From NCBI RefSeq assembly GCF_014270105.1, contig NZ_JACNMF010000004.1, positions 432,944 through 496,943 on the forward strand: a DNA stretch of 64,000 nucleotides. The letters are read 5' to 3'. The notes under the pieces were generated by a model, which saw only the letters and a program-made list of their open reading frames with translations, was not told the DNA's origin and made no database searches. Origin of the DNA: Hyunsoonleella aquatilis (lineage in GTDB: Bacteria > Bacteroidota > Bacteroidia > Flavobacteriales > Flavobacteriaceae). The translations under genes and the position numbers were made by a program. Below are positions 36,289 through 44,953 of this stretch, piece by piece; positions within the stretch are counted from its first letter, which is position 1, and each line of letters begins with the position of its first letter.

Positions 36289-37287
36289 ATGACAAAACAT
36301 GTAACAATTTTGGTTCCTAGGGCAAATGCAATTCTAAGCAGTGTGGTTGGGCCTTATAAAATTTTTAGTGCCGTCAATGATTTTTATACCCAATCGGGAC
36401 GGAGCACATCGCCAATGTTTAAAATCGATTTGGTAGGGATACACAAAGAGTCCATATTGTATGATGGGGCATTTTCCATTCATAGTACTGCCACGCCTGA
36501 GGACATCGAGAAAACAGACCTCATCATCATTCCCGCCGTGTTGCCCCAGAGTGTAATTCAAGATGTAGAAGCCAACTATGATTTTATTCCATGGATCCAA
36601 CAGCAGCGGTTGGTGCACAATGCAGAAATTGCCAGTTTGTGTATGGGTGCTTTTTTCTTGGCGGAAACCGGTTTAGTCGATGGTAAGCAATGCGCTACGC
36701 ATTGGGCGGGCATCGAACTGTTTAAACAACGTTACCCCCATATTGACGTAAAACCCGAAAAGATTGTAACCGACCAAGAAGGCATCTACTCCAGTGGGGG
36801 TGCCTATTCTTTTTTGAACCTCATTGTGCATTTGGTTCAAAAATACTGTGGAAAAGAAGTGGCCATTTATATCTCGAAACTATTTGAAATAGATATCGAT
36901 AGGGACAACCAAAATCAGTTTGCTATTTTTATGGGACAAAAGGAACATTCCGACACTACAATAAAAGAAGCGCAGACCTACATTGAGGAACATATTGACA
37001 AGAAAATTTCGGTGGATGCCCTGTCCGAACAATTGGCCGTGAGCCGAAGGAATTTTATTCGCCGATTTAAAAAGGCTACAGGCAATACCCCTTTGGAATA
37101 CATACAACGTGTAAAAATTGAAGTAGCTAAAAATGCATTGGAATCCTCCCCTAAAACCATCAATGAGGTAATGTTTTCAATTGGATATTCCGACACCAAA
37201 GCATTTCGTAATTTATTCAAACGACATACAGGGTTAACACCTGTAGCCTACAAACAGAAGTATAATAGGGAGTTGGTGAGTTATTAA
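36289..37287 (+). CDS. GlxA-family transcriptional regulator (DJ-1/PfpI domain plus AraC HTH)
   Basis: A 332-residue regulator. Residues 1-195 form a DJ-1/PfpI-type domain (VTILVPRANAILSSVVGPYKI; the nucleophile-elbow region EIASLCMGAFFLAETGLVDG near 110-130; ATHWAG). Residues 225-330 are an AraC/XylS DNA-binding domain with two helix-turn-helix units (ISVDALSEQLAVSRRNFIRRF and TINEVMFSIGYSDTKAFRNLF). Such regulators sense small molecules, often in amino-acid or osmolyte catabolism. It is divergent from the SnoaL-like gene, its likely target by position. Confidence 0.92.
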   Translation: MTKHVTILVPRANAILSSVVGPYKIFSAVNDFYTQSGRSTSPMFKIDLVGIHKESILYDGAFSIHSTATPEDIEKTDLIIIPAVLPQSVIQDVEANYDFIPWIQQQRLVHNAEIASLCMGAFFLAETGLVDGKQCATHWAGIELFKQRYPHIDVKPEKIVTDQEGIYSSGGAYSFLNLIVHLVQKYCGKEVAIYISKLFEIDIDRDNQNQFAIFMGQKEHSDTTIKEAQTYIEEHIDKKISVDALSEQLAVSRRNFIRRFKKATGNTPLEYIQRVKIEVAKNALESSPKTINEVMFSIGYSDTKAFRNLFKRHTGLTPVAYKQKYNRELVSY

Positions 37288-37325
37288 CTCTTTAAATATT
37301 GTAAATATTCAAAAGCACCCAAAAT

Positions 37326-37351
37326 AAACTTTCAATAATTATTGAAAGTTT
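37326..37351. promoter_or_regulatory. Perfect 26-bp operator palindrome
   Basis: A perfect inverted repeat with half-sites AAACTTTCAATAA and TTATTGAAAGTTT. It covers the -33 TTG (37342-37344) of the promoter below and lies immediately upstream of a GbsR/MarR regulator gene, the classical layout for autorepression. A second copy of its core, ACTTTCA-N8-TGAAAGT, lies downstream of the same gene. Confidence 0.8.
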
Positions 37352-37371
37352 AGAAATTATTTCTATCTTTG
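37342..37371 (+). promoter_or_regulatory. Promoter of the GbsR operon (-33 TTG, -7 TATCTTTG)
   Basis: TTG (37342-37344), a 19-base spacer, and TATCTTTG (37364-37371) match the flavobacterial consensus very well. This is the best-formed promoter in the window. The -33 element lies inside the right half of the palindrome, so a bound repressor would block it. Confidence 0.75.
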
Positions 37372-37396
37372 TATCAGAAACCTAGAATTAAGGATT

Positions 37397-37900
37397 TTGG
37401 AATATCAAGAAGCGAAAGAAAAATTTATTAGTACATGGGGCAGTTTGGGCACACTATGGGGCATCAACAAGGCTATGGCTCAGATTCAATCCCTGCTTTT
37501 TATATCAACCAAACCACTGTCCATGGAAGAGATTATGCAGGAGCTCAAGATTTCCCGCGGCAATACCAGCATGAATTTACGTCAGTTAATGGACTGGGGC
37601 ATTGTTACCAAAGAGTTGGTTCCAGGTGAGCGCAAAGAATTTTTTACCACTGAAAAAGATGTACAGGAACTGGCAAGACACATCGCCAAAGAACGTAGCC
37701 GCAGGGAAATAAAGCCAGTTATAAAAGTATTAAAAGAAGTAAGTTCAATAAAAGACGATGGCACAACAAAAACCAAAGAATTGATTAAACAAACCAAAGC
37801 ATTACACGATTTAGCGGATACGGCAGATGCCTTACTGAACAAAATAGCAAACCAAGAACAAACCTGGATTACTAAATCTTTAATGAAATTAATAAAATAA
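37397..37900 (+). CDS. GbsR/MarR-family transcriptional regulator
   Basis: A 167-residue winged-helix regulator of the GbsR type. FISTWGSLGTLWGINKAMAQIQSLLF is the family's N-terminal helix pair, and MEEIMQELKISRGNTSMNLRQLMDWGIV is the recognition HTH, followed by a helical dimerisation tail. The start is TTG at 37397: no ATG is available before residue 27, and the promoter's -7 box lies 26 bases upstream, which excludes an earlier TTG at 37370. The gene is flanked by two copies of the same palindrome (37326-37351 and 37916-37937) and heads a cassette of three small membrane proteins, which are its likely targets. Confidence 0.88.
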   Translation: MEYQEAKEKFISTWGSLGTLWGINKAMAQIQSLLFISTKPLSMEEIMQELKISRGNTSMNLRQLMDWGIVTKELVPGERKEFFTTEKDVQELARHIAKERSRREIKPVIKVLKEVSSIKDDGTTKTKELIKQTKALHDLADTADALLNKIANQEQTWITKSLMKLIK

Positions 37901-37915
37901 AAAATTTTAAATTTT

Positions 37916-37937
37916 ACTTTCAATATTTTCTGAAAGT
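37916..37937. promoter_or_regulatory. Second operator copy (ACTTTCA-N8-TGAAAGT)
   Basis: ACTTTCA (37916-37922) and TGAAAGT (37931-37937) have the same half-sites and the same 8-base spacer as the operator before the GbsR gene. It lies 17 bases before the first membrane-protein start. The -33 TTG of the first site is changed to CTG here and no -7 box is found at the matching distance, so it may act as a roadblock or on a non-consensus promoter. Confidence 0.65.
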
Positions 37938-37953
37938 TTAAAAATAGTTAAGA

Positions 37954-38307
37954 ATGAATTATAATATCCTTACATACACATGTTACATTCCCATGATATG
38001 CTACATAACGATTTATGTTGGATGGCTATTCTATAAAAATGGCGAAGTATTTCTCATTCATCTCTTAAGTAACAACATCTCACTTGCCAAAAGTATTAAC
38101 AACATCCTATTAGTGGGGTACTATTTGGTGAATTTAGGATATGCGATAGTGACTATAGCCTTTTGGGAAAATATTGGTTCAATATCACAACTGCTCAATA
38201 GTCTAAGTTATCATCTAGGAATAGTAATTATGGGGCTTGCGGTATTACACTACAACAATGTGCTCTGTCTTAATTATCTAATAAAATCAAAAGTTTTAAA
38301 TCTATAA
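37954..38307 (+). CDS. Small three-helix membrane protein (paralogue A)
   Basis: A 117-residue hydrophobic protein with predicted helices near 8-27, 48-69 and 83-104. It is related to the next protein: both have TIYV...LFYKNGE/LFKNGK, then a gap, then GYYLVNLGYA/GFYLINIGWA. No named family is recognised. It follows the second GbsR operator and is spaced three bases from the next gene. A role in membrane stress or signalling together with the regulator is inference. Confidence 0.68.
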   Translation: MNYNILTYTCYIPMICYITIYVGWLFYKNGEVFLIHLLSNNISLAKSINNILLVGYYLVNLGYAIVTIAFWENIGSISQLLNSLSYHLGIVIMGLAVLHYNNVLCLNYLIKSKVLNL

Positions 38308-38310
38308 ATT

Positions 38311-38700
38311 ATGGAAAATTCAAAAATCATTATCGGTTATTTAATCTATCTACCAATCGTCATCGCATTAACAATTTATGTGTCCAAAATGCTTTTTAAG
38401 AATGGCAAACTATTTATGATTGACATCTTTAAGGGAAAGGAAGACATAGCAATGGCCACAAATAAGTTATTCGAAATAGGCTTCTATCTAATTAATATTG
38501 GCTGGGCAATGCTCATTCTAAAAATCACGTATTACGGCAATAATGAAATGAGTTACCAATACCTCATCGAGATATTAAGTAAAAAAATAGGAGGTTTTTC
38601 AATTTACTTGGGAATAATGTTGTTCATCAATTTGTTTTTCTTTTTCAGAGGAAGGCGGATTTCTAGACAGTCTAAACGGATTCAAAAAGCTCAACACTAA
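38311..38700 (+). CDS. Small three-helix membrane protein (paralogue B)
   Basis: A 129-residue paralogue of the preceding protein, with helices near 8-28, 50-70 and 92-112 and a basic C-terminus (FRGRRISRQSKRIQKAQH) that should lie in the cytoplasm. The two form a tandem duplication diverged well below 40 percent identity by eye. Spacing of three bases from A and eleven from the next gene indicates one transcript. Confidence 0.68.
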   Translation: MENSKIIIGYLIYLPIVIALTIYVSKMLFKNGKLFMIDIFKGKEDIAMATNKLFEIGFYLINIGWAMLILKITYYGNNEMSYQYLIEILSKKIGGFSIYLGIMLFINLFFFFRGRRISRQSKRIQKAQH

Positions 38701-38711
38701 TATTTCGTCAT

Positions 38712-39077
38712 ATGAAAATACTACATTACATAAACTGTTTTGCATATTTGGTTACTCTGGTCCTTTATGCCAGCGTTATTTACATCCTGATAGGCATGTA
38801 CGCCCAATTTTTTCTGGGTATAACACAATTAATATTGGCCATTATTTTAGTTTTCTTAAGAAATAAATTCACGGATATCGTAAAGGTTCATTTGAAAAAA
38901 TACTGGCTTTTGGCTTTTATCAACATTTCTTTAATAGCAACTCTTTTTTACATTGGGTTATTTGAAAATAATGTTATTCAAATCACAATCGCATTTGTAT
39001 TTCCAATGCTAATTGCTTCGTACTTTGTATTCATAACATACCTAATCAATAAACAAAGAAAAAATTCAATTATTTAG
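38712..39077 (+). CDS. Small four-helix membrane protein
   Basis: A 121-residue protein with four predicted helices (about 9-30, 32-48, 65-82, 88-110) and a basic tail (NKQRKNSII). It is not obviously related to the two proteins before it. Unknown family. It ends three bases before the -7 box of the sigma-factor gene. Confidence 0.62.
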   Translation: MKILHYINCFAYLVTLVLYASVIYILIGMYAQFFLGITQLILAIILVFLRNKFTDIVKVHLKKYWLLAFINISLIATLFYIGLFENNVIQITIAFVFPMLIASYFVFITYLINKQRKNSII

Positions 39078-39079
39078 CG

Positions 39080-39087
39080 TATTTTTG
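39080..39087 (+). promoter_or_regulatory. -7 box (TATTTTTG) for the ECF sigma gene
   Basis: TATTTTTG fits TANNTTTG, 25 bases before ATG 39113. It implies the sigma gene has its own housekeeping promoter in addition to read-through from the GbsR cassette. Confidence 0.5.
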
Positions 39088-39112
39088 ATTTTCAAAAAAA
39101 AGCGCTATCTGA

Positions 39113-39664
39113 ATGCCCGAACATAAAATAGATCCTAATAAGTGGATTGACCTATATTCCGACTACCTTTTTAACTATACTATTACGCGTGTTAGCGATA
39201 GGGAAATGGCACAAGATTTGGTGCAGGAAACTTTTTTGGCGGGGCTGAAATCCATGAAAAACTTTAAGGGAGAGGCCAGCGAGCGCACATGGCTCATTTC
39301 GATCCTAAAAAGAAAAATTATAGATTATTACCGGAAAATTAATTCTAACAAGGGCAAAGCCGAAGTGCGGATTAATTACAAGGATGCCGAGAGCGAGGGC
39401 GACTGGCTAGAAGAGCGTGTGGCGGATCCCTTTGATAAAACTGCCGAAGACACGTTGCAGAACAATGAACTTGGAGACGCAATTCATAACTGTTTGGGCA
39501 AATTGCCTAAAAAACAAGCGGATGTTTTTAAAATGAAAACCATTTTAAATTACGAAACTGAAGTAATTTGTAATGAACTAAATATTACAGCGTCTAACCT
39601 GTGGGTAATCATCCATAGAGCGAGAACTGCATTGGCGGATTGTCTCGATAAAAATTGGTTTTAA
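39113..39664 (+). CDS. ECF-type RNA polymerase sigma factor
   Basis: A 183-residue sigma-70 factor with only regions 2 and 4. Region 2 is seen as DREMAQDLVQETFLAGLKSM followed by FKGEASERTWLISILKRKIIDYYR, the core- and -10-binding helices. Region 4 is LPKKQADVFKMKTILNYETEVICNELNITASNLWVIIHRAR. The insertion NSNKGKAEVRINYKDAESEG separates them. It is followed two bases later by a small gene that is its likely regulator or partner. Confidence 0.93.
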   Translation: MPEHKIDPNKWIDLYSDYLFNYTITRVSDREMAQDLVQETFLAGLKSMKNFKGEASERTWLISILKRKIIDYYRKINSNKGKAEVRINYKDAESEGDWLEERVADPFDKTAEDTLQNNELGDAIHNCLGKLPKKQADVFKMKTILNYETEVICNELNITASNLWVIIHRARTALADCLDKNWF

Positions 39665-39666
39665 CA

Positions 39667-39921
39667 ATGAAGAAAAGGTTTTTATTTATAAGCTGTGAAG
39701 AGGCACAACATATATGCGATAAAGCGCAATATGATGAGGCTAGCGGATGGGAAAAAATCAAACTGAATATTCGCCTGTCGTGGTGCAGGATAACCCGCGC
39801 CTATTACAAGCGCAACACTAAACTTACCGAGGCTGTAAAGTCTGCTAAACCTGATTGTTTGGATCCTAAAGCGAAGCAAGCCATGGAGGCCAAATTTAAT
39901 GAGGAATTAGCCAAACATTAA
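39667..39921 (+). CDS. Small Cys/His protein paired with ECF sigma (putative anti-sigma-like)
   Basis: An 84-residue soluble protein. The motif FISCEEAQHICDKAQY followed by LRLSWCRITRAYYKRN resembles a degenerate zinc-finger anti-sigma (zf-HC2) core with C, H, C and C residues, but without a membrane helix. ATG 39667 is used; an in-frame TTG four codons earlier lies inside the sigma gene's end and is less likely. Position two bases after the sigma gene suggests a cytoplasmic modulator. Its last 15 bases overlap the converging UbiA-like gene. Confidence 0.7.
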   Translation: MKKRFLFISCEEAQHICDKAQYDEASGWEKIKLNIRLSWCRITRAYYKRNTKLTEAVKSAKPDCLDPKAKQAMEAKFNEELAKH

Positions 39922-40725
39922 AAGCAGGATAAGCCAAAGCATTGGAATCCCTTCCACCCAAAACGCACTGTAATATTTCCCCTGGCTTACCTTTGAAAAC
40001 GCTACAAAGATTCCCGTAATAACAGCAATCACGAGCAACACAAAAATGTAGGACACACGTGTTTCATCCTTAAAAAACTCCATTACAAAAAATAGTATCA
40101 AAAGAAAAATACCTAATCGCTTTGCTCCTTTTAGGCCTAGTTTTTGAGGTAATGTTCCCAATGTTGCAGTATCATATTTTAAATCCCGAATTTCAAAAGG
40201 CAACATCAGCACAACTATAAAAAGGAAACGCTTTAGCATCATCAAAACAATATCTGCATTCATTTCCAAATTCAATTCTACCAAAGGCAACATTACCGTT
40301 ACGCCTGCCCATGTGAAAGCAATCACATAAACTTTTAAGCCGCTAATATTTCGTAAAGCAAATTTTCTGTTGGAAGACAATGGAATGGCATACAGAAATG
40401 TCAAAACACTTAATACAAGGCTAACTGCAAGTGTTTTCAATTCAAGATAAAATCCATAATAACACATCAGCGCAAAGCAGAAGAATGAGAACACTTGAAT
40501 CCACTTCAAATAATCTGCCAACTGCCTATGATGAAACCTCGCTATCCCAAAATACTTCACAAAGTTATACCCTGTGATAGAGGCATAAAAAATAAAATAC
40601 AGTAGGTTTTCATCATAATCCAGCTCCAACTCCAGAAGTGTTATCCATGCCAATGCATACACGGCCAAAGCCACATGAATACTACTATTGATATAGAAAT
40701 TAAAAAGTTGTTTCAGGAAAGACAT
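39907..40725 (-). CDS. UbiA-like integral membrane protein
   Basis: A 272-residue protein with about eight membrane helices. The second Asp motif of UbiA prenyltransferases is present in LPFEIRDLKYDTATLGTLPQKLG, but the first motif (NDxxDxxxD) is replaced by ITGYNFVKYFG, so one of the two metal-diphosphate sites is missing. It may be a non-catalytic or altered relative. A -7 box lies four bases before the ATG, so the transcript may be nearly leaderless. The 3' end overlaps the small sigma-partner gene by 15 bases on the opposite strand. Confidence 0.7.
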   Translation of the reverse strand: MSFLKQLFNFYINSSIHVALAVYALAWITLLELELDYDENLLYFIFYASITGYNFVKYFGIARFHHRQLADYLKWIQVFSFFCFALMCYYGFYLELKTLAVSLVLSVLTFLYAIPLSSNRKFALRNISGLKVYVIAFTWAGVTVMLPLVELNLEMNADIVLMMLKRFLFIVVLMLPFEIRDLKYDTATLGTLPQKLGLKGAKRLGIFLLILFFVMEFFKDETRVSYIFVLLVIAVITGIFVAFSKVSQGKYYSAFWVEGIPMLWLILLLMFG

Positions 40726-40729
40726 GATG

Positions 40730-40737
40730 CAAAAATA
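40730..40737 (-). promoter_or_regulatory. -7 box (TATTTTTG) for UbiA-like gene
   Basis: Minus-strand TATTTTTG fits TANNTTTG and ends four bases before the ATG, predicting an almost leaderless message. Confidence 0.42.
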
Positions 40738-40886
40738 CTTATACTTTACCGTTAGCGAATAGGCAACCGGGAAAGATCGTCTTTCATTTTATGATAAATT
40801 TAAGATTATTGCTTAATGATGTTAATAAAGCTTTCAAAAAGTTAAAAACTTTCGTTTTTATGCAATAAAACACCGCCTTTATTACT

Positions 40887-40894
40887 TAATTTTG
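40887..40894 (+). promoter_or_regulatory. -7 box (TAATTTTG) for gcvP
   Basis: TAATTTTG fits TANNTTTG, 44 bases before the gcvP ATG. I looked for a glycine riboswitch in the 213 bases upstream and saw none. Confidence 0.48.
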
Positions 40895-40938
40895 CGAATT
40901 ACATAATGAAGTGAATAACACTTTTATTAAATTTTGCT

Positions 40939-43788
40939 ATGAATACAAACGCTTTTGCACTGCGTCATGTTGGGCCAAGGGAAGAGGATCAAAAATTGAT
41001 GCTCGAGGCCATTGGTTTGGATACTTTGGATGAATTGATTAACGAAACCATCCCCAAGGAAATACGTTTAAAAAACGGTTTGAATTTGGAAGAACCCATG
41101 ACCGAGCATGAATATTTGCTGCATATCCATGAGCTTTCAAAAAAGAATAAAGCGTACAAAACTTACATCGGTTTGGGCTACCACCCAACCATTATGCCGG
41201 CAGTAATCCAACGCAATATTTTGGAAAATCCAGGCTGGTACACGGCTTATACCCCGTATCAGGCCGAAATTGCACAAGGAAGATTGGAAGCACTTTTGAA
41301 TTTCCAAACTATGGTAACCAACCTAACGGGAATGGAGTTAGCCAATGCTTCTCTCCTGGATGAAAGTACCGCAGCCGCCGAAGCCATGGGTTTGCTATTT
41401 GCTGTTAGGGAACGCGACCAGAAAAAAGCCGGAATTAACAAATTCTTTGTTTCGGATAATATTTTGCCTCAAACCCTTTCTTTACTGAAGACACGGGCAA
41501 CACCTATAGGTATTGAGTTAGTGGTAGGGGATGAAAATGAATTTGATTTTTCAACAGAATTCTTCGGAGCCATCTTACAATATCCCGGTAAAAATGGTCA
41601 AGTTTCGGATATCAAATCTTTCATCGAAAATGCCAATAACTCTAGAATTAAAGTAGCTGTTGCTGCCGATATTTTAAGTTTGGTGAAATTGGAAGCGCCC
41701 GGTAAATTTGGGGCAGATGTAGTGGTTGGCACCACCCAACGTTTTGGGATCCCCATGGGTTACGGTGGCCCACATGCCGCTTATTTTGCCACCAAGGAAG
41801 CTTACAAGCGAGAAATCCCTGGCCGTATTATAGGGGTAACCAAAGACACCAACGGCAATAGAGCGCTTAGAATGGCGCTTCAAACTAGGGAGCAACATAT
41901 TAAACGGGATAGAGCCACGTCCAATATTTGCACTGCCCAAGTACTTTTGGCCGTAATGGCTGGAATGTATGCGGTTTACCATGGACCGAATGGCTTGCAA
42001 TTTATTGCGGATCAAGTTCATTATAAAGCTGTTGTTGTGGCCAAGGCGTTAGAAAAATTAGGTTATTCCCAGGTGAATACCTCTTATTTTGACACGCTTC
42101 AAATAAAAACAAAAGCGAAAGCCATTAAAAAAGTAGCTACTGAGAAAAAGGTCAATTTATGCTATCCCGATAAGGAAACCGTTACTATTTCCATCAATGA
42201 AGCTACTTCTGTAAGGGATATCAATTATTTGATTTCTGTGTTTGCAACTGTTGCCAAAACCGAAACGATTGTGATTTCTTCTATCGAAGAGGAAAATCAC
42301 ATTTCAAAAGGACTACAAAGAACATCGGAGTTTTTAACCGAACCTATCTTTAACAGCTATCATTCGGAAACCGAATTGATGCGATATATTAAATTTTTGG
42401 AACGAAAAGATTTGGCATTAAACCATTCCATGATTTCTTTGGGCTCTTGTACGATGAAATTGAATGCGGCTTCCGAAATGTTACCTTTAAGTTGGTTCAA
42501 ATGGGGGAACATCCATCCTTTTGCACCACTGAAACAGGCCAAAGGTTATCAAATCGTTTTAAAAGAATTGGAAGACCAACTGACAGAAATCACAGGTTTT
42601 GCCGCCACTTCCTTGCAACCCAATTCAGGCGCCCAAGGTGAATTTGCGGGCCTAATGGTCATCAAAGCCTATCATGAATCTCGTGGTGACCATCATAGAA
42701 ATATTTGTTTGATTCCATCCTCAGCACATGGTACTAATCCTGCAAGCGCGGTAATGGCAGGTATGAAAGTTGTTGTTACAAAATCCACAGTGGAAGGCAA
42801 TATCGATGTTGTCGATTTAAGACAAAAGGCCGAGCTGCATAAGGACAATCTTGCAGCCTTAATGGTTACCTATCCGTCAACCCATGGCGTATATGAATCC
42901 GCTATCAAGGAAATCACAAAAATTGTACACGACTATGGCGGGCAAGTGTACATGGATGGTGCCAACATGAATGCTCAAGTAGGATTGACAAATCCTGGAA
43001 ACATTGGTGCTGACGTGTGTCACCTCAACTTGCACAAAACTTTTGCCATTCCTCATGGTGGAGGTGGCCCAGGTGTTGGGCCAATTTGTGTTGCTGAACA
43101 ACTCGTCCCATTTTTACCAGGTAATCCAGTACTTAAAACTGGTGGCGAAAAAGCAATTACAGCCATTTCGGCCGCACCTTTTGGCTCTGCCCTAGCCTGT
43201 TTGATTTCATACGGATACATCAAAATGCTTGGTGCAGAGGGATTAACGGAAGCTACAAAAGTTGCGATTTTGAACGCCAACTACATAAAACATAGGTTGG
43301 ATGGCTACTATAACACGCTGTATTCAGGTGAAAAAGGGAGAGCGGCCCATGAAATGATTGTGGATTGCAGACCTTTTAAAGTAAACGGCATAGAAGTAAC
43401 AGATATCGCCAAACGATTGATGGACTATGGATTTCACGCACCTACGGTATCCTTTCCAGTGGCAGGAACATTAATGATTGAGCCTACGGAAAGTGAAGGC
43501 AAAAACGAATTGGATCGTTTTTGTGATGCTATGATTTCCATTAAAAATGAAATTGATAGTGTCTCAAAAGATGATGACAATAATGTTTTGAAAAATGCAC
43601 CTCACACCTTAGAAATGATTACTGCTGATGAGTGGTATTTTCCATACTCTAGGGAGGAAGCAGCATTTCCATTGGCATACATACGTGAAAACAAATTTTG
43701 GCCAAGTGTAAGGCGTGTAGATGATGCCTATGGCGACAGAAATCTTATTTGTACATGTACCCCGATTGCCGATTACGTAGAGACATAA
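40939..43788 (+). CDS. gcvP: Glycine dehydrogenase (aminomethyl-transferring), P-protein
   Basis: A 949-residue pyridoxal-phosphate enzyme, the P-protein of the glycine cleavage system, which decarboxylates glycine and passes the aminomethyl group to GcvH. It is the fused form (N- and C-terminal halves in one chain). The cofactor lysine is K700 in HLNLHKTFAIPHGGGGPG; VGYHPTIMP-like GLGYHPTIMP and GRLEALLNFQTM are N-terminal landmarks; SAHGTNPASAVMAGMKVV is in the C-terminal half. gcvT and gcvH are not in the window. Monocistronic. Confidence 0.98.
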   Translation: MNTNAFALRHVGPREEDQKLMLEAIGLDTLDELINETIPKEIRLKNGLNLEEPMTEHEYLLHIHELSKKNKAYKTYIGLGYHPTIMPAVIQRNILENPGWYTAYTPYQAEIAQGRLEALLNFQTMVTNLTGMELANASLLDESTAAAEAMGLLFAVRERDQKKAGINKFFVSDNILPQTLSLLKTRATPIGIELVVGDENEFDFSTEFFGAILQYPGKNGQVSDIKSFIENANNSRIKVAVAADILSLVKLEAPGKFGADVVVGTTQRFGIPMGYGGPHAAYFATKEAYKREIPGRIIGVTKDTNGNRALRMALQTREQHIKRDRATSNICTAQVLLAVMAGMYAVYHGPNGLQFIADQVHYKAVVVAKALEKLGYSQVNTSYFDTLQIKTKAKAIKKVATEKKVNLCYPDKETVTISINEATSVRDINYLISVFATVAKTETIVISSIEEENHISKGLQRTSEFLTEPIFNSYHSETELMRYIKFLERKDLALNHSMISLGSCTMKLNAASEMLPLSWFKWGNIHPFAPLKQAKGYQIVLKELEDQLTEITGFAATSLQPNSGAQGEFAGLMVIKAYHESRGDHHRNICLIPSSAHGTNPASAVMAGMKVVVTKSTVEGNIDVVDLRQKAELHKDNLAALMVTYPSTHGVYESAIKEITKIVHDYGGQVYMDGANMNAQVGLTNPGNIGADVCHLNLHKTFAIPHGGGGPGVGPICVAEQLVPFLPGNPVLKTGGEKAITAISAAPFGSALACLISYGYIKMLGAEGLTEATKVAILNANYIKHRLDGYYNTLYSGEKGRAAHEMIVDCRPFKVNGIEVTDIAKRLMDYGFHAPTVSFPVAGTLMIEPTESEGKNELDRFCDAMISIKNEIDSVSKDDDNNVLKNAPHTLEMITADEWYFPYSREEAAFPLAYIRENKFWPSVRRVDDAYGDRNLICTCTPIADYVET

Positions 43789-43891
43789 AAAGCGCTTTGG
43801 GCATCGTAAATAATTATTCTAATTGATGGAGCTTACATCAAAAGAAAGTATATTGCTATAAATCGACTAATTAATAGCAATTTTCACACTT

Positions 43892-44950
43892 ATGTCTATC
43901 AAGATTACCGGGACGGGCAGCTATATTCCGTCCAATATTGAAAAAAATAAAAACTTTCACAACCATACATTTTTAAATGCGGACGGTTCCTCCATCAATT
44001 CACCAAATGAGGTGATTGTTGAAAGGTTTAAATCTATAACAGGTATTTCTGAACGTCGATACGCCGACAACGATTTAAATTCCTCCGACATAGGCTCCAT
44101 TGCGGCCGAAAAAGCAATTACCGATGCCGATATCGACCCTGAAACCATTGACTATATCATTGTGGCTCATAACTTTGGAGATGTAAAACACAATACCATC
44201 CAGAGCGATATGCTCCCGTCTTTGGCATCTCGTGTAAAGCACAATTTAAGAATTAAAAACCCAAAATGTGTGGCTTACGATATTCTTTTTGGTTGCCCAG
44301 GTTGGGTTGAGGGCTTAATTCAAGCCAAGGCGTTCATCCAGTCCGGAATGGCGAAACGCTGTTTGGTCATTGGTACCGAAACTTTATCTAGAGTGGTGGA
44401 CAAACACGATAGGGATAGTATGATTTATTCGGATGGAGCGGGCGCTACAATAATCGAAGAAACCGACGAGGATGGTGGTATTTTAGCCCATGAATCGGCT
44501 AGCTACACATATGACGAAGCCTATTACCTCTTCTTTGGACATTCCAATAATCCAGGGCTAGACAAGGATACCCGCTACATAAAAATGGACGGCAGAAAAA
44601 TCTATGAATTTGCATTGACAAATGTTCCAAAAGCAATGAAAACCTGTTTGGGCAAAAGTGGTGCGCACATTAAAGATGTAAAAAAGATTTTCATTCATCA
44701 AGCTAATGAAAAAATGGATGAAGCTATACTAAATCGTTTTTATCGACTCTACAGAACCGAAATTCCTGAAAACGTAATGCCGATGAGCATCCAAAAACTA
44801 GGCAACAGTTCAGTAGCTACTGTTCCCACCCTGTATGACTTGGTAAAAAATAATAAGATGAAAAATCATAAGGTCGAAAAAGGTGATATCGTTATTTTTG
44901 CCAGCGTAGGTGCAGGCATGCATATTAATGCTATTGTATATCAAGTTTAA
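43892..44950 (+). CDS. 3-oxoacyl-ACP synthase III (KAS III)-like enzyme
   Basis: A 352-residue thiolase-fold condensing enzyme. Active-site residues are C135 (LFGCPGWVEG), H269 (FIHQANEKM) and the Asn in KLGNSSVATVPTLYDL near residue 301. This is the Cys-His-Asn triad of KAS III, but the sequence around Cys (GCPGW) and the long length differ from the housekeeping FabH. Homologues in Flavobacteria often occur as extra copies outside fab clusters and may prime special lipids or polyenes; the substrate is unknown. The gene is not in a lipid operon. Confidence 0.88.
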   Translation: MSIKITGTGSYIPSNIEKNKNFHNHTFLNADGSSINSPNEVIVERFKSITGISERRYADNDLNSSDIGSIAAEKAITDADIDPETIDYIIVAHNFGDVKHNTIQSDMLPSLASRVKHNLRIKNPKCVAYDILFGCPGWVEGLIQAKAFIQSGMAKRCLVIGTETLSRVVDKHDRDSMIYSDGAGATIIEETDEDGGILAHESASYTYDEAYYLFFGHSNNPGLDKDTRYIKMDGRKIYEFALTNVPKAMKTCLGKSGAHIKDVKKIFIHQANEKMDEAILNRFYRLYRTEIPENVMPMSIQKLGNSSVATVPTLYDLVKNNKMKNHKVEKGDIVIFASVGAGMHINAIVYQV

Positions 44951-44953
44951 CAA

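Noticed and set aside
38000-39077. Phage holin or toxin genes among the small membrane proteins
   Set aside because: No lysis, antitoxin or phage gene is adjacent, and the GbsR operators indicate ordinary transcriptional control.
40738-40938. Glycine riboswitch upstream of gcvP
   Set aside because: No paired glycine-aptamer motifs were recognisable in this gap; only a -7 box is supported.
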